Below, in pieces: positions 51,288 through 59,600 of a DNA stretch of 64,000 nucleotides. A program made the translations under genes and the position numbers. The notes below the pieces were generated by a model, which searched no databases, was not told where the DNA came from, and worked only from the letters and a program-made list of their open reading frames with translations. Source of the DNA: Oscillospiraceae bacterium (GTDB lineage: Bacteria; Bacillota; Clostridia; Oscillospirales; Ruminococcaceae); the NCBI GenBank assembly GCA_022791315.1, contig JAAVYW010000008.1, forward strand, positions 1 to 64,000, written 5' to 3'. Numbering within the stretch: position 1 is the first letter of the stretch; the number at the start of each line of letters is the position of its first letter.

Positions 51288-51349
51288 AAATACCTGGCTT
51301 TCTCGCGCAGGCTGCCTGCGCGGCAGATGTGGTTGGTGAAAAGGGGGAA

Positions 51350-51907
51350 CTACGCCGCCTGAACCGGCGCCGGGCCGGTGTTGAGCATGAACTTGGTGCG
51401 CTGAAGGGCCATCACCAGGATGGGGATGAGGATGAGCTGGACGATGATGCCGGGGATAGCAGAGGTGAAGGCCCCGGCTACAAAGGCGGCAAAGGCAAAC
51501 TCGCTCCCCGCAACACCGGCAAAGACCAGGCGCGCCACGCCCCACAGCACCCGCCCCGCCAGCATGGAGATGACTAAGTTGGCATAGAGGAAGGGCACTT
51601 TTTTGGGGAAGAGGCGATAGAGCAGGCCGGTGAAGAAACCGTAGCCCGCCAGCTCAAGGGACATGGCCAAGGCAGTGGGGAACATGGGGGGCATGCCGAA
51701 CAGCAGGCTGCGCAGCAGCGGCGAGATGATGCCGATAGCCAGGCCATAGGGCCAGCCACAGACAAAACCGCAGAGCATCACCGGCAGGTGCATGGGCAAC
51801 AGGGCGCTGCCAATCTGGGGAATTTGCCCTGTGAAAAAGGGCAGCACCAGGCACAGGGCCAGGAAGACGCCGGAATAGACGAGTTTTTTTATCTGATTGG
51901 TTTTCAT
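51350..51907 (-). CDS. ECF transporter S component
   Basis: Substrate-binding membrane subunit of an energy-coupling factor transporter, 185 residues, six predicted helices. The PQIGSALLPMHLPVMLCGFVCGW segment and the following GIISPLLRSLLFG are typical of S components in Firmicutes. The ligand is not clear; pantothenate- or nucleoside-precursor-type uptake would fit the kinase next door. No ECF ATPase genes are in the window, so it would share a general ECF module. GGAGG lies 9 nt before the ATG. Confidence 0.8.
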   Translation of the reverse strand: MKTNQIKKLVYSGVFLALCLVLPFFTGQIPQIGSALLPMHLPVMLCGFVCGWPYGLAIGIISPLLRSLLFGMPPMFPTALAMSLELAGYGFFTGLLYRLFPKKVPFLYANLVISMLAGRVLWGVARLVFAGVAGSEFAFAAFVAGAFTSAIPGIIVQLILIPILVMALQRTKFMLNTGPAPVQAA

Positions 51908-51917
51908 AGGGATTCCT

Positions 51918-52014
51918 CCGAAGTGTCAAAATTGCGCTTCCTTCGGAAAACTGTGGATGCCTTCGTGGCATCAAACTCTGAGTTCAGTATAACACATTTT
52001 TTCCCACGATGCAA
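51918..52014 (-). promoter_or_regulatory. Promoter and hairpin leader of ECF gene
   Basis: On the minus strand TTGCAT (52009-52014) and TATACT (51986-51991) are 17 bp apart. The short leader forms GATGCC/GGCATC (51956-51972) and CCGAAG/CTTCGG (51918-51946). The second stem abuts the GGAGG ribosome-binding site, so ligand- or temperature-dependent translation control is possible. Confidence 0.55.
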
Positions 52015-52130
52015 ATGCCGATTTTGTATGGCGGGAGTTGCCCGGCATGTATCTCTGTGGGATAAGAGCCGGCCCGGCTTCTTCCCGGCGGGATTGGCAG
52101 CGCCGGGGGCAAAAATTATACCGAGGCGGG

Positions 52131-52159
52131 TTGACAAACGGCGCTTTGGGGCATATCAT
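52131..52159 (+). promoter_or_regulatory. Promoter of mgtE
   Basis: TTGACA (52131-52136) and TATCAT (52154-52159) are 17 bp apart, giving a 5' leader of about 210 nt. Confidence 0.75.
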
Positions 52160-52239
52160 AAAAGGAGGGACAGCCGTTTTTTCGTCCCCGATTTTTTGAA
52201 AAAGCAGTGAGGTGAGAAGCATGGACGCAGGAAGTAGCG

Positions 52240-52314
52240 GCGGCACAAGGCCCAAGGGGGCTCCCGAATCGCGGAAGGGCGCGGCGCTGTCTGTTCCGCC
52301 GCGCCCGTGCCGCC
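52240..52314 (+). promoter_or_regulatory. Structured leader upstream of mgtE
   Basis: GGCGGCAC (52240-52247) pairs with GTGCCGCC (52307-52314). It encloses a 10-bp stem GGGCGCGGCG/CGCCGCGCCC (52277-52306), which stacks directly on the outer helix, and a small GGCCC/GGGCT hairpin. The conserved M-box magnesium riboswitch core was not found. A 60-codon frame starting with ATG at 52222 behind GAGGTGAG runs through the structure and overlaps the mgtE start. Confidence 0.5.
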
Positions 52315-52378
52315 TTTGAGAGTCATCTGACCTGTGCCACAGGACTTCCTAATCTCGTATTGTTAGGAGGAATGGCAG

Positions 52379-53734
52379 ATGGAGTATATGGAAAAATTGA
52401 CTGAGCAGGTCACTACGCTTTTGCAGCAGCGGAAGCTGGGGCATCTCAGGGAAATCTTGGACGACCAAAACCCGGCGGATATTGCCCTGCTCTTGGAGGC
52501 AATGCCCGAGGACAAGCTGCCCCTTCTCTTCCGCATTTTGCAGAAGGAGGCGGCGGCCGAGGCCTTCGCCTACATGGAGGGGGATACCCAGGAGCTGCTC
52601 ATCCAGTCCTTCAGCGACACAGAGCTGAAAGAGGTGCTGGACGAGATGTATGTGGACGACGCGGTGGACTTGATTGAGGAGATGCCCGCCAGCGTAGTCA
52701 AGCGCATTTTGCGCCACACCGACCCCGTGGTGCGCAAGAGCATCAATGAAATCCTGCACTATCCCAAGGACAGCGCGGGCAGCATCATGACGATTGAATA
52801 TGTGGACCTCAAGCAGAGCATGACCGTGCGGGAGGCCTTTGCCCGTATCCGCCGCACCGGCGTGGACAAGGAGACCATCTACACCTGCTATGTCACCGAC
52901 GCCAACCGGAAATTAGAGGGCATTGTGACTGTGAAAACCCTGCTGCTGGCCGACGGGGGCAGCGTCATCGGCGACATTATGGAGCGGCATGTCATCAGCG
53001 TGAGCACCATGGAGGACCAGGAGGAAGTGGCCTCCCTCTTTGCCAAATACGATTTGCTGGCTGTGCCGGTGGTGGACAAAGAGGCCCGCCTGGTGGGCAT
53101 CATCACCATTGACGACGTGGTGGATGTCTTGCAGGAGGAGGCCACGGAGGATATGGAGATGATGGCCGCCATCACCCCCACCGACAGGCCCTATATGAAA
53201 ACCGGCGTCTTTGAGACCTGGAAAAAGCGCATCCCCTGGCTGCTGCTGCTGATGGTCTCCGCCACCTTCACCAGCACCATCATCACCCATTACCAGACGG
53301 CCCTGGCCTCTGCCGTGGTGCTCACCGCCTTTATCCCCATGCTGATGGATACAGGGGGCAACGCGGGCAGCCAGGCCTCGGTGACAATTATCCGTGGGCT
53401 CTCGCTCCATGAAATCGAGTTCCGGGACATCTTCAAAATCATGGGCAAGGAGGCCCTGGTGGCCCTGATGTGCGGCGCCACCCTGGGGCTCGCCACCTTT
53501 GGCAAGGTGCTCTTCCTCGACCGGGTGGCAATGCCGGTGGCGGGGATTGTGGCGGGCACCCTGGTGATTACCGTGGTATTGGCAAAGCTGGTGGGCTGCA
53601 CGCTGCCCATGCTGGCTGGGAAGCTGGGCTTTGACCCCGCTGTCATGGCCAGCCCCTTTATCACCACCATTGTGGACGCGCTTTCGCTGTTCACCTATTT
53701 CCGCATCGCCTCGGCAGTGCTGCACTTGGCGTAG
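52379..53734 (+). CDS. mgtE: Magnesium transporter MgtE
   Basis: Mg2+ channel of 451 residues. The N-terminal superhelical domain (1-130) contains the family DDAVDLIEEMP. Two CBS domains follow (about 135-255), which close the pore when Mg2+ is high. Five transmembrane helices (about 280-450) include the pore signature DTGGNAGSQASVTIIRGLS. AGGAGG lies 10 nt before the ATG. The gene has its own promoter, structured leader and terminator. Confidence 0.96.
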   Translation: MEYMEKLTEQVTTLLQQRKLGHLREILDDQNPADIALLLEAMPEDKLPLLFRILQKEAAAEAFAYMEGDTQELLIQSFSDTELKEVLDEMYVDDAVDLIEEMPASVVKRILRHTDPVVRKSINEILHYPKDSAGSIMTIEYVDLKQSMTVREAFARIRRTGVDKETIYTCYVTDANRKLEGIVTVKTLLLADGGSVIGDIMERHVISVSTMEDQEEVASLFAKYDLLAVPVVDKEARLVGIITIDDVVDVLQEEATEDMEMMAAITPTDRPYMKTGVFETWKKRIPWLLLLMVSATFTSTIITHYQTALASAVVLTAFIPMLMDTGGNAGSQASVTIIRGLSLHEIEFRDIFKIMGKEALVALMCGATLGLATFGKVLFLDRVAMPVAGIVAGTLVITVVLAKLVGCTLPMLAGKLGFDPAVMASPFITTIVDALSLFTYFRIASAVLHLA

Positions 53735-53774
53735 TTGCCCTGCGCCTGCAAAAGGCAGGAGCTCTCTGCAATCC

Positions 53775-53819
53775 AAAATCCCGCCGGGCCCCAAAGCACA
53801 GGCCAGACGGGATTTTTTA
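53775..53819 (+). terminator. Terminator of mgtE
   Basis: AAAATCCCG (53775-53783) pairs with CGGGATTTT (53808-53816), with an inner GGCC pairing, followed by more T residues. It may also serve folT on the other strand. Confidence 0.88.
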
Positions 53820-53862
53820 TCGTTTGGATTGCAGTGGGCGGGGAGCGGCCATATCCTGCATT

Positions 53863-54402
53863 TTAGGAACGGGCCAGCCGGGGCTGGAGGCGTTTCACCA
53901 GCACCAGGCAGCCATAGACCATGGCGCACTCAATGGGATACATAATCAGGTTTTTCACTAAGCGCATGGGGAGATAGACCGACACAGCCTGCTGATAGAG
54001 GATGTAGAGCCACACGCTGGTGAACCCCACATTGATAATCGCCATAATCAGCGCCTTTGCCACCAGGACGCGCCAGAGCTTGGCCTGGCCCTTGTAAAAG
54101 AGCAGGCCATAGAACATCCCGCCCAGCAGGGCGTTAAAGGTGAAGCCCGGGAAATAGACGCCAGAGGGCTTGATGAGATAGCCGATGATGTCCCGGGCTG
54201 CGCCGGCCAGCGCGGCGGGCACAGGGCCAAAGAACATCCCCAGCACCGACATGGGCAGCATGGTGAAGCCCACCTTTACATACTGGTTCACCTGGATGGA
54301 GAAAAAGCTGAGCACAACAGACAGGGCCAGCAGCATCCCCATCAGGGTGAGGTTTTTGGTGGATTTCATTTCCAGGGCAGAATTTTTGAACAGGTTGAGC
54401 AT
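53863..54402 (-). CDS. folT: Folate ECF transporter S component
   Basis: Membrane-bound folate-binding subunit of an ECF importer, 179 residues, six predicted helices. The sequences GMLLALSVVLSFFSIQVNQY and GFTMLPMSVLGMFFGPVPAAL match FolT, and the control by a tetrahydrofolate riboswitch confirms the ligand. AAGGAAGG precedes the ATG at 54402. The ECF ATPases and T component are not in the window. Confidence 0.92.
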   Translation of the reverse strand: MLNLFKNSALEMKSTKNLTLMGMLLALSVVLSFFSIQVNQYVKVGFTMLPMSVLGMFFGPVPAALAGAARDIIGYLIKPSGVYFPGFTFNALLGGMFYGLLFYKGQAKLWRVLVAKALIMAIINVGFTSVWLYILYQQAVSVYLPMRLVKNLIMYPIECAMVYGCLVLVKRLQPRLARS

Positions 54403-54540
54403 GGTATCCTTCCTTTCTGTGGGAGAAAAGGCGCAAGGCCTTTCCCGTGAAAAATAAAGAACCCCCATGCGCCGCCAAAACCCAAGGCAGAGCGCACAGG
54501 GACATGCCACAATAAACAGAGGGAAACCCCTCGATTGATT

Positions 54541-54645
54541 GCAGCGGGATGCGGAACCGATACCGCAAGGGGAACCCCTTTTCGTCGGCGTGGCAACTCC
54601 CCGTCCACACCGCACTTGACGCATCAGCTCCTACTCTGCTTTGTT
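54541..54645 (-). promoter_or_regulatory. Tetrahydrofolate (THF) riboswitch of folT
   Basis: Read on the minus strand, the conserved THF riboswitch core is visible: AGAGTAGG near the 5' end, TGCGTCAAGTGC, a GGGGAGTTGCC segment, CGACGAAA, and the closing CGCATCCCGCTGC that pairs with the start. A GAGGG/CCCTC hairpin follows downstream before folT and may be the expression platform. Folate binding should lower folT expression. Confidence 0.85.
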
Positions 54646-54650
54646 TTTTC

Positions 54651-54679
54651 ATTATACGACTTTTTTTCTCGAAATACAA
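54651..54679 (-). promoter_or_regulatory. Promoter of folT riboswitch transcript
   Basis: On the minus strand TTGTAT (54674-54679) and TATAAT (54651-54656) are 17 bp apart, a few bases before the riboswitch. Confidence 0.8.
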
Positions 54680-54727
54680 GCCCTGCCAAAAGTTTTTGCA
54701 AGTATCTGCAAGCCCGAAAGAGAATTT

Positions 54728-54756
54728 TTGACAAAAGGGAAATAAAATGGTAGAAT
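54728..54756 (+). promoter_or_regulatory. Promoter of M20 peptidase gene
   Basis: TTGACA (54728-54733) and TAGAAT (54751-54756) are 17 bp apart. Because the promoter covers the first in-frame ATG (54747), translation must begin later, at 54801. Confidence 0.78.
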
Positions 54757-54800
54757 TTCTCTGGAAACAGCGGCCAAAAGGCCCGGAAGGAGAAAAGAGT

Positions 54801-55949
54801 ATGGAAGCAACACTCACAGCGCGGGAGCAGGCCTATATGGCCGCCTGCCGGGACGAGGAAATCGAGCTGATTCGGGAGCTCTGCGGGATTCCCGCGCCCT
54901 CCCACCAGGAGGAGAAGCGGGCGGAATTCTGCCTGGAATGGCTAAAGCGGGCGGGGGCCAAGGGGGCCTATCTCGACGAGGCCAAAAACGTGGTGTGCCC
55001 CATCGGGGAGCCCTCCGGCAACGTGGCTGTCTTCACCGCCCACACCGATACCGTGTTCCCCGACCGGGAGCCCATGCCCTGGCGGGAGGAAAACGGCCGC
55101 CTCTATTCCCCCGGCGTGGGGGACGACACGGCCAACCTGGCTGCCCTGTTGCTCACCGCCCGCTACCTGCTACAAAACAGGCTGGCCCCGGCGGGAGGCG
55201 CGCTCTTTGTCTGCAACTCCTGCGAGGAGGGGCTGGGCAACCTCAAAGGGGTGCGGCAGATTATGCGGGACTATGCCGGGAAAGTGGGCTACCTGGTGTC
55301 CTTTGACGGCTACTCCACCGGCATCTGCGGGGACGCCGTGGGCTCCAAGCGCTACCGGGTGGAGATTCTCACCGAGGGGGGCCACTCCTATGGGAAATTC
55401 GGCAACCGCAATGCCATCCACTATCTCTCCAGCATGATTGCCCAGCTCTACACGATGAAGGTGCCGGACTTGGGCAGCAAGACCACCTATAACGTGGGCC
55501 AAATCAGCGGAGGCACCTCGGTGAACACCATTGCCCAGCAGGCGGAAATGCTCTATGAATACCGCTCGGACCGGGAGAGCTGCTTAAAACTCATGGACGA
55601 GTTCTTTGCCGGGGTGGTGGCCTCCTACCGGGCCATGGGTGTCCAGGTGAATGTGGAGCTGCTGGGGGAGCGCCCCTGCACCGGCCCCGTGCCCAGGGAG
55701 GCCCAGCAGGCCCTCATTCACCGGGCGGCCCAGGTGCTGCGGGCCGCTGTGGAGCGGGAGCCCGCAGTCAGCGCAGGCTCCACCGACTGCAATATCCCCC
55801 TGTCGCTGGGGATACCGGCGGTGTGTTTTGGCACCTGCCAAGGAGGCGGCGCCCACACCCGGGGGGAGTGGATTGACCGCGGGAGCCTCCCGGACGGCCT
55901 GGCCGCCGCCATGATGATGGCCCTGTGGGACTGCGCGGGCAGGAAATAG
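54801..55949 (+). CDS. M20 family metallopeptidase
   Basis: Zinc-dependent amidohydrolase of 382 residues. Visible motifs: TAHTDTVFPD with the first His and Asp, GVGDDTANL with the bridging Asp, NSCEEGLGN with the catalytic Glu pair, and the dimerisation-domain loop SGGTSVNT. The closest type is peptidase T or acetylornithine deacetylase-like; substrate unknown. AAGGAG lies 10 nt before the ATG. A methyltransferase gene follows after 43 bp. Confidence 0.88.
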   Translation: MEATLTAREQAYMAACRDEEIELIRELCGIPAPSHQEEKRAEFCLEWLKRAGAKGAYLDEAKNVVCPIGEPSGNVAVFTAHTDTVFPDREPMPWREENGRLYSPGVGDDTANLAALLLTARYLLQNRLAPAGGALFVCNSCEEGLGNLKGVRQIMRDYAGKVGYLVSFDGYSTGICGDAVGSKRYRVEILTEGGHSYGKFGNRNAIHYLSSMIAQLYTMKVPDLGSKTTYNVGQISGGTSVNTIAQQAEMLYEYRSDRESCLKLMDEFFAGVVASYRAMGVQVNVELLGERPCTGPVPREAQQALIHRAAQVLRAAVEREPAVSAGSTDCNIPLSLGIPAVCFGTCQGGGAHTRGEWIDRGSLPDGLAAAMMMALWDCAGRK

Positions 55950-55992
55950 GAAAACAGGATACGATAAAAATCGAGGAGAGGATTTTCACCCT

Positions 55993-57153
55993 ATGGAAAA
56001 GATGCAGGAGCTGGAAAAGATGTTGGCGCAGCGGCCCTACCAGCTGGTAGTGAGCAAGCCGGCGGGGCAGGAGCGCTATCAAAAAATCGTCCTGGCAGAT
56101 AAGGGGGACTACTACCAGGCGGCGCAGTACACTGCCCAGCAGGTGTTCCACAAAAACCTCCGGCAGGAGGAGCTGCCGGGCTATCTGGCAGAGCTGCTGG
56201 GGGAGCGCTATCTCCAGCTGGCTGCCTGGACAGCCGGGGAGGAGTACAGCTTCCGCGTCACCAAGAAGGGGAAGCTGCTGGTGCACAGGGGCAAAAAGGG
56301 CGGCAGCGCCCCCGCCCCCCAAGAGAGCCACAACCGGCAGAAAAACTATCTGCTCAAGGAGGGCATGGAAATCCCGCCCTTGGTAGACATGGGGATTTTC
56401 ACGGGGGAGGGCAAAATTGTCCGCTCCATGTACGACAAGTACCGGCAAATCAACCGCTTTGTGGAGCTTATCGACGATGCGCTGCGGGATATGAAACCCA
56501 GAGAGCTGCATATTTTGGACTTTGGCTGCGGCAAGTCCTATCTCACCTTTGTGCTCTACTATTTCCTCACCCAGGTGCGGGGCATCCCGGTGCAGATGGT
56601 GGGGCTGGATTTGAAGGAGGCGGTTATCCGTCACTGCAACGAGACGGCGGAACGCTACGGCTATGCCGGGCTGCACTTTGAACTGGGGAATATCGACGGC
56701 TATCAGGCCGCTTTCCCGGTGGACATGGTGGTGACCCTCCACGCCTGCGACACTGCTACGGACTTTGCCCTCTTTAACGCTGTGAACTGGGGGGCCAGGA
56801 TGATTTTCTCCGCCCCCTGCTGCCAGCACGAGCTGGCGGGCCAGATGGAGGGGGGCGCCCTCTCCCTGCTCACCCGTTACGGCATTGTGAAAGAGCGCAC
56901 TGCCGCCCTGCTCACCGACGCCCTGCGGGCCAATCTGCTCACCTGCTGCGGCTATCAGACCCAGCTGCTGGAATTTGTGGAGCTGGAACACACTCCTAAA
57001 AACCTGCTCATCCGGGCGGTGAAGGGCCCAGTTTCCCCGGAGAGACGGCGGCAGGCGCTGGAAGAGGTGCAGGCTGCTTGCCGTGCCTTTTCCCTCTCGC
57101 CCACCCTGCTGCGGCTGCTGGAGGAAAAGGGGATAGTGGGGCCTAAGTTTTGA
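55993..57153 (+). CDS. SAM-dependent methyltransferase (Methyltransf_32-like)
   Basis: Protein of 386 residues. An N-terminal domain of about 150 residues precedes the Rossmann core with motif I LDFGCGKSYLTFVLYYFL (about 173-190), VGLDLKEAVIRHCNETAE, LHACDTATDFAL and SAPCCQHEL. This combination is typical of the uncharacterised PF13679 group, which is thought to act on RNA or protein. GAGGAGAGG precedes the ATG. The 125-bp gap downstream contains no recognisable feature. Confidence 0.83.
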   Translation: MEKMQELEKMLAQRPYQLVVSKPAGQERYQKIVLADKGDYYQAAQYTAQQVFHKNLRQEELPGYLAELLGERYLQLAAWTAGEEYSFRVTKKGKLLVHRGKKGGSAPAPQESHNRQKNYLLKEGMEIPPLVDMGIFTGEGKIVRSMYDKYRQINRFVELIDDALRDMKPRELHILDFGCGKSYLTFVLYYFLTQVRGIPVQMVGLDLKEAVIRHCNETAERYGYAGLHFELGNIDGYQAAFPVDMVVTLHACDTATDFALFNAVNWGARMIFSAPCCQHELAGQMEGGALSLLTRYGIVKERTAALLTDALRANLLTCCGYQTQLLEFVELEHTPKNLLIRAVKGPVSPERRRQALEEVQAACRAFSLSPTLLRLLEEKGIVGPKF

Positions 57154-57278
57154 TATAGTTCCCAAGCGCTTTTTTATATGGTCTCGGCATCCAGGTTCTT
57201 TCCCATTCTTTCATTACAAGAAATCGGAAAGGCTTACCGGGATAGTGGATAAGGCAATAGAAAAAGGGGGTTGTCACG

Positions 57279-59555
57279 ATGAGTAAGAGATATGAGGAGA
57301 TTAAGAAAGACGGCTATGTCCTGGTGCAAAATCCGGGCGGGGCCACCCTGGGCTATAGCCCGGAATCGGGCGTGGGCATTCTGGAGGAAGAGGGGCTGGC
57401 CTTTAAGGACCTAAGCCGGGACGGCAAGCTGGACGTGTACGAGGACTGGAGACAGCCGCCGGAGGCCAGGGCCAAGGACTTGGCAGCCCAGCTCTCCATC
57501 GAGGAGATAGCGGGGCTGATGCTGTATTCGGCCCACCAGGCGGTGCCGGGGTATGGCAAGGGGCCCAGGGCCCGCTTTGCAGGCACCTATGGGGGCAGGC
57601 CCTATGAGGAGAGCGGCGCCAAGCCCTATGACCTCACCGACCAGCAGATTGCCTTTTTAAAGGACGACCACCTGCGCCACGTGCTGGTGACAACGGTGGA
57701 GAGCAGCGAGACGGCGGCCAAGTGGAACAACAGGGTGCAGGCCCTCACCGAGGGCATCGGCCACGGCATCCCTGCCAACAACAGCTCCGACCCCCGCCAC
57801 GGCAGCGAGACGGCGGCGGAATTTGCCGTGGGGGCCAAGGGGGACATCTCCCGCTGGCCCCAGGGCATTGGCATGAGCGCCACCTTTGACCCAGCGCTGA
57901 ACCTGAAATTTGCCCAAATTGCCGCCAGGGAATACCGGGCACTGGGCATTGCCACCGCCCTCTCCCCCCAAATCGATTTATCCACCGAGCCCAGGTGGAT
58001 GCGTTTCCCCGGCACCTTTGGGGAGCACACCCTGCTCTCCACCGAGATGGCCCGCACCTATTGCGACGGCCTCCAGGAGTCGGAGGGGGAGCGGGAAATC
58101 CAGGACGGCTGGGGCTACGACAGCGTCAATGCCATGGTTAAGCACTGGCCCGGCGGCGGCTCCGGCGAAGGGGGCCGGGACGCCCATTACAACTACGGCA
58201 AGTTTGCCGTCTATCCCGGCGGGAATTTTGAGGAGCACCAGAAGCCCTTTACTGAGGGGGCCTTCCGCCTGGCGGGCAAGACGGGCTGCGCCTCCGCCGT
58301 GATGCCCTATTACACTGTTTCCCACGATATTGACCAGACGAATGGGGAAAACGTGGGCAATTCCTACAGCAAGGCCATTATCACCGACCTGCTGCGGGAA
58401 AAATACGGCTATCAGGGCGTGGTGTGTACCGACTGGGGCATCACCGCCGACGAGGGGCCGGAAGTTGCCACCTTCAGCGGCAAGTGCTGGGGCGTGGAGA
58501 ACCTGAGCGTGGCGGAGCGCCACCTGAAAATCCTCCTGGCCGGGGTGGACCAGTTCGGCGGCAACAACGACGCAGGCCCGATTTTGGAGGCCTACCGCCT
58601 GGGCTGCGAGCGCTACGGCGAGGCGGCTATGCGGGAGCGGTTTGAGGCCTCGGCCCGGCGGCTGCTCTTAAATATCTTCCGGGTGGGGCTCTTTGAAAAC
58701 CCCTATTTGGACCCGGCGGAGAGCGCTAAAATCGTGGGCTGCCCGGAATTTATGCAGGCCGGCTTTGAGGCCCAGCTGAAATCCCTCACCCTGCTGAAAA
58801 ACAAGGGGAACGTGCTGCCGCTTGGGGAGAAGACCAAGGTGTATATCCCAAACCGGCACATCGGCCCCATGCTCACCTTCTTCTCCACCAAATCGGAGCC
58901 CAGGGAGTTTTCCCCTGTCAAGCCCGAGCTGGTGAACCGCTATTTTGAGCTGGTGGACACGCCCGAGGAGGCCGATGTGGCCCTGGTGTTTATGGAGTCC
59001 CCCCTGTCAAATGGCTATGACCCGGACGACGCAAAGGCAGGGGGCAACGGCTATCTGCCCATCAGCCTGCAATACCGCCCCTACACGGCGAAAAACGCCA
59101 GGGAGCAGAGCCTGGCCGGCGGCGACCCGCTGGAGAATTTCACCAACCGCTCCTACCGGGGCAAGACGGGCACCGCAGCCAATGAGGCCGACCTGGACAA
59201 TGTGCTGGCTATGCGCAAGGCCATGGGCAATAAGCCGGTGATTGTCTCCATCCGGCTGAACAACCCCACTGTGATGGCGGAATTTGAGCCCTATGCCGAT
59301 GCCATCCTGGCGGATTACGGCGTCCAGGGCGAGGCGATTTTTGAGACGCTGTGCGGCAAAAACGAGCCCAGCGGCCTGCTGCCCATGCAAATCCCGCAGG
59401 ATATGGAGACTGTGGAGGCCCAGCAGGAGGACGTGGGCCTAGACATGGAACCCTATGTGGACTCCTGCGGCAACTGCTACGACTTTGCCTTTGGCTGCAA
59501 TTTCCACGGCGTGATTCACGACGGCAGGACGGAGAAGTACGGGCGGAAGAAATAG
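57279..59555 (+). CDS. GH3 family beta-glycosidase
   Basis: Glycoside hydrolase family 3 protein of 758 residues, probably releasing terminal beta-linked sugars. The N-terminal TIM barrel has the nucleophile D385 in VVCTDWG and the preceding KHWPGGGSGEGGRDAHYNYG substrate loop. The C-terminal alpha/beta sandwich begins at LLKNKGNVLPLG. No signal peptide is present, so it works inside the cell. GGGGG lies 8 nt before the ATG. A MATE pump gene follows 45 bp after the stop, perhaps in the same transcript. Confidence 0.93.
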   Translation: MSKRYEEIKKDGYVLVQNPGGATLGYSPESGVGILEEEGLAFKDLSRDGKLDVYEDWRQPPEARAKDLAAQLSIEEIAGLMLYSAHQAVPGYGKGPRARFAGTYGGRPYEESGAKPYDLTDQQIAFLKDDHLRHVLVTTVESSETAAKWNNRVQALTEGIGHGIPANNSSDPRHGSETAAEFAVGAKGDISRWPQGIGMSATFDPALNLKFAQIAAREYRALGIATALSPQIDLSTEPRWMRFPGTFGEHTLLSTEMARTYCDGLQESEGEREIQDGWGYDSVNAMVKHWPGGGSGEGGRDAHYNYGKFAVYPGGNFEEHQKPFTEGAFRLAGKTGCASAVMPYYTVSHDIDQTNGENVGNSYSKAIITDLLREKYGYQGVVCTDWGITADEGPEVATFSGKCWGVENLSVAERHLKILLAGVDQFGGNNDAGPILEAYRLGCERYGEAAMRERFEASARRLLLNIFRVGLFENPYLDPAESAKIVGCPEFMQAGFEAQLKSLTLLKNKGNVLPLGEKTKVYIPNRHIGPMLTFFSTKSEPREFSPVKPELVNRYFELVDTPEEADVALVFMESPLSNGYDPDDAKAGGNGYLPISLQYRPYTAKNAREQSLAGGDPLENFTNRSYRGKTGTAANEADLDNVLAMRKAMGNKPVIVSIRLNNPTVMAEFEPYADAILADYGVQGEAIFETLCGKNEPSGLLPMQIPQDMETVEAQQEDVGLDMEPYVDSCGNCYDFAFGCNFHGVIHDGRTEKYGRKK

Positions 59556-59600
59556 GCAGGGCTTTTGAAAACCCACTGGAAAGGAATTTGGAACCAAACC

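Noticed and set aside
52160..52378. M-box magnesium riboswitch upstream of mgtE
   Set aside because: The conserved GTTAGGTGAGGCTCC-type and CTGCTGCCC-type core segments are not present; only a GC-rich stacked stem is seen.
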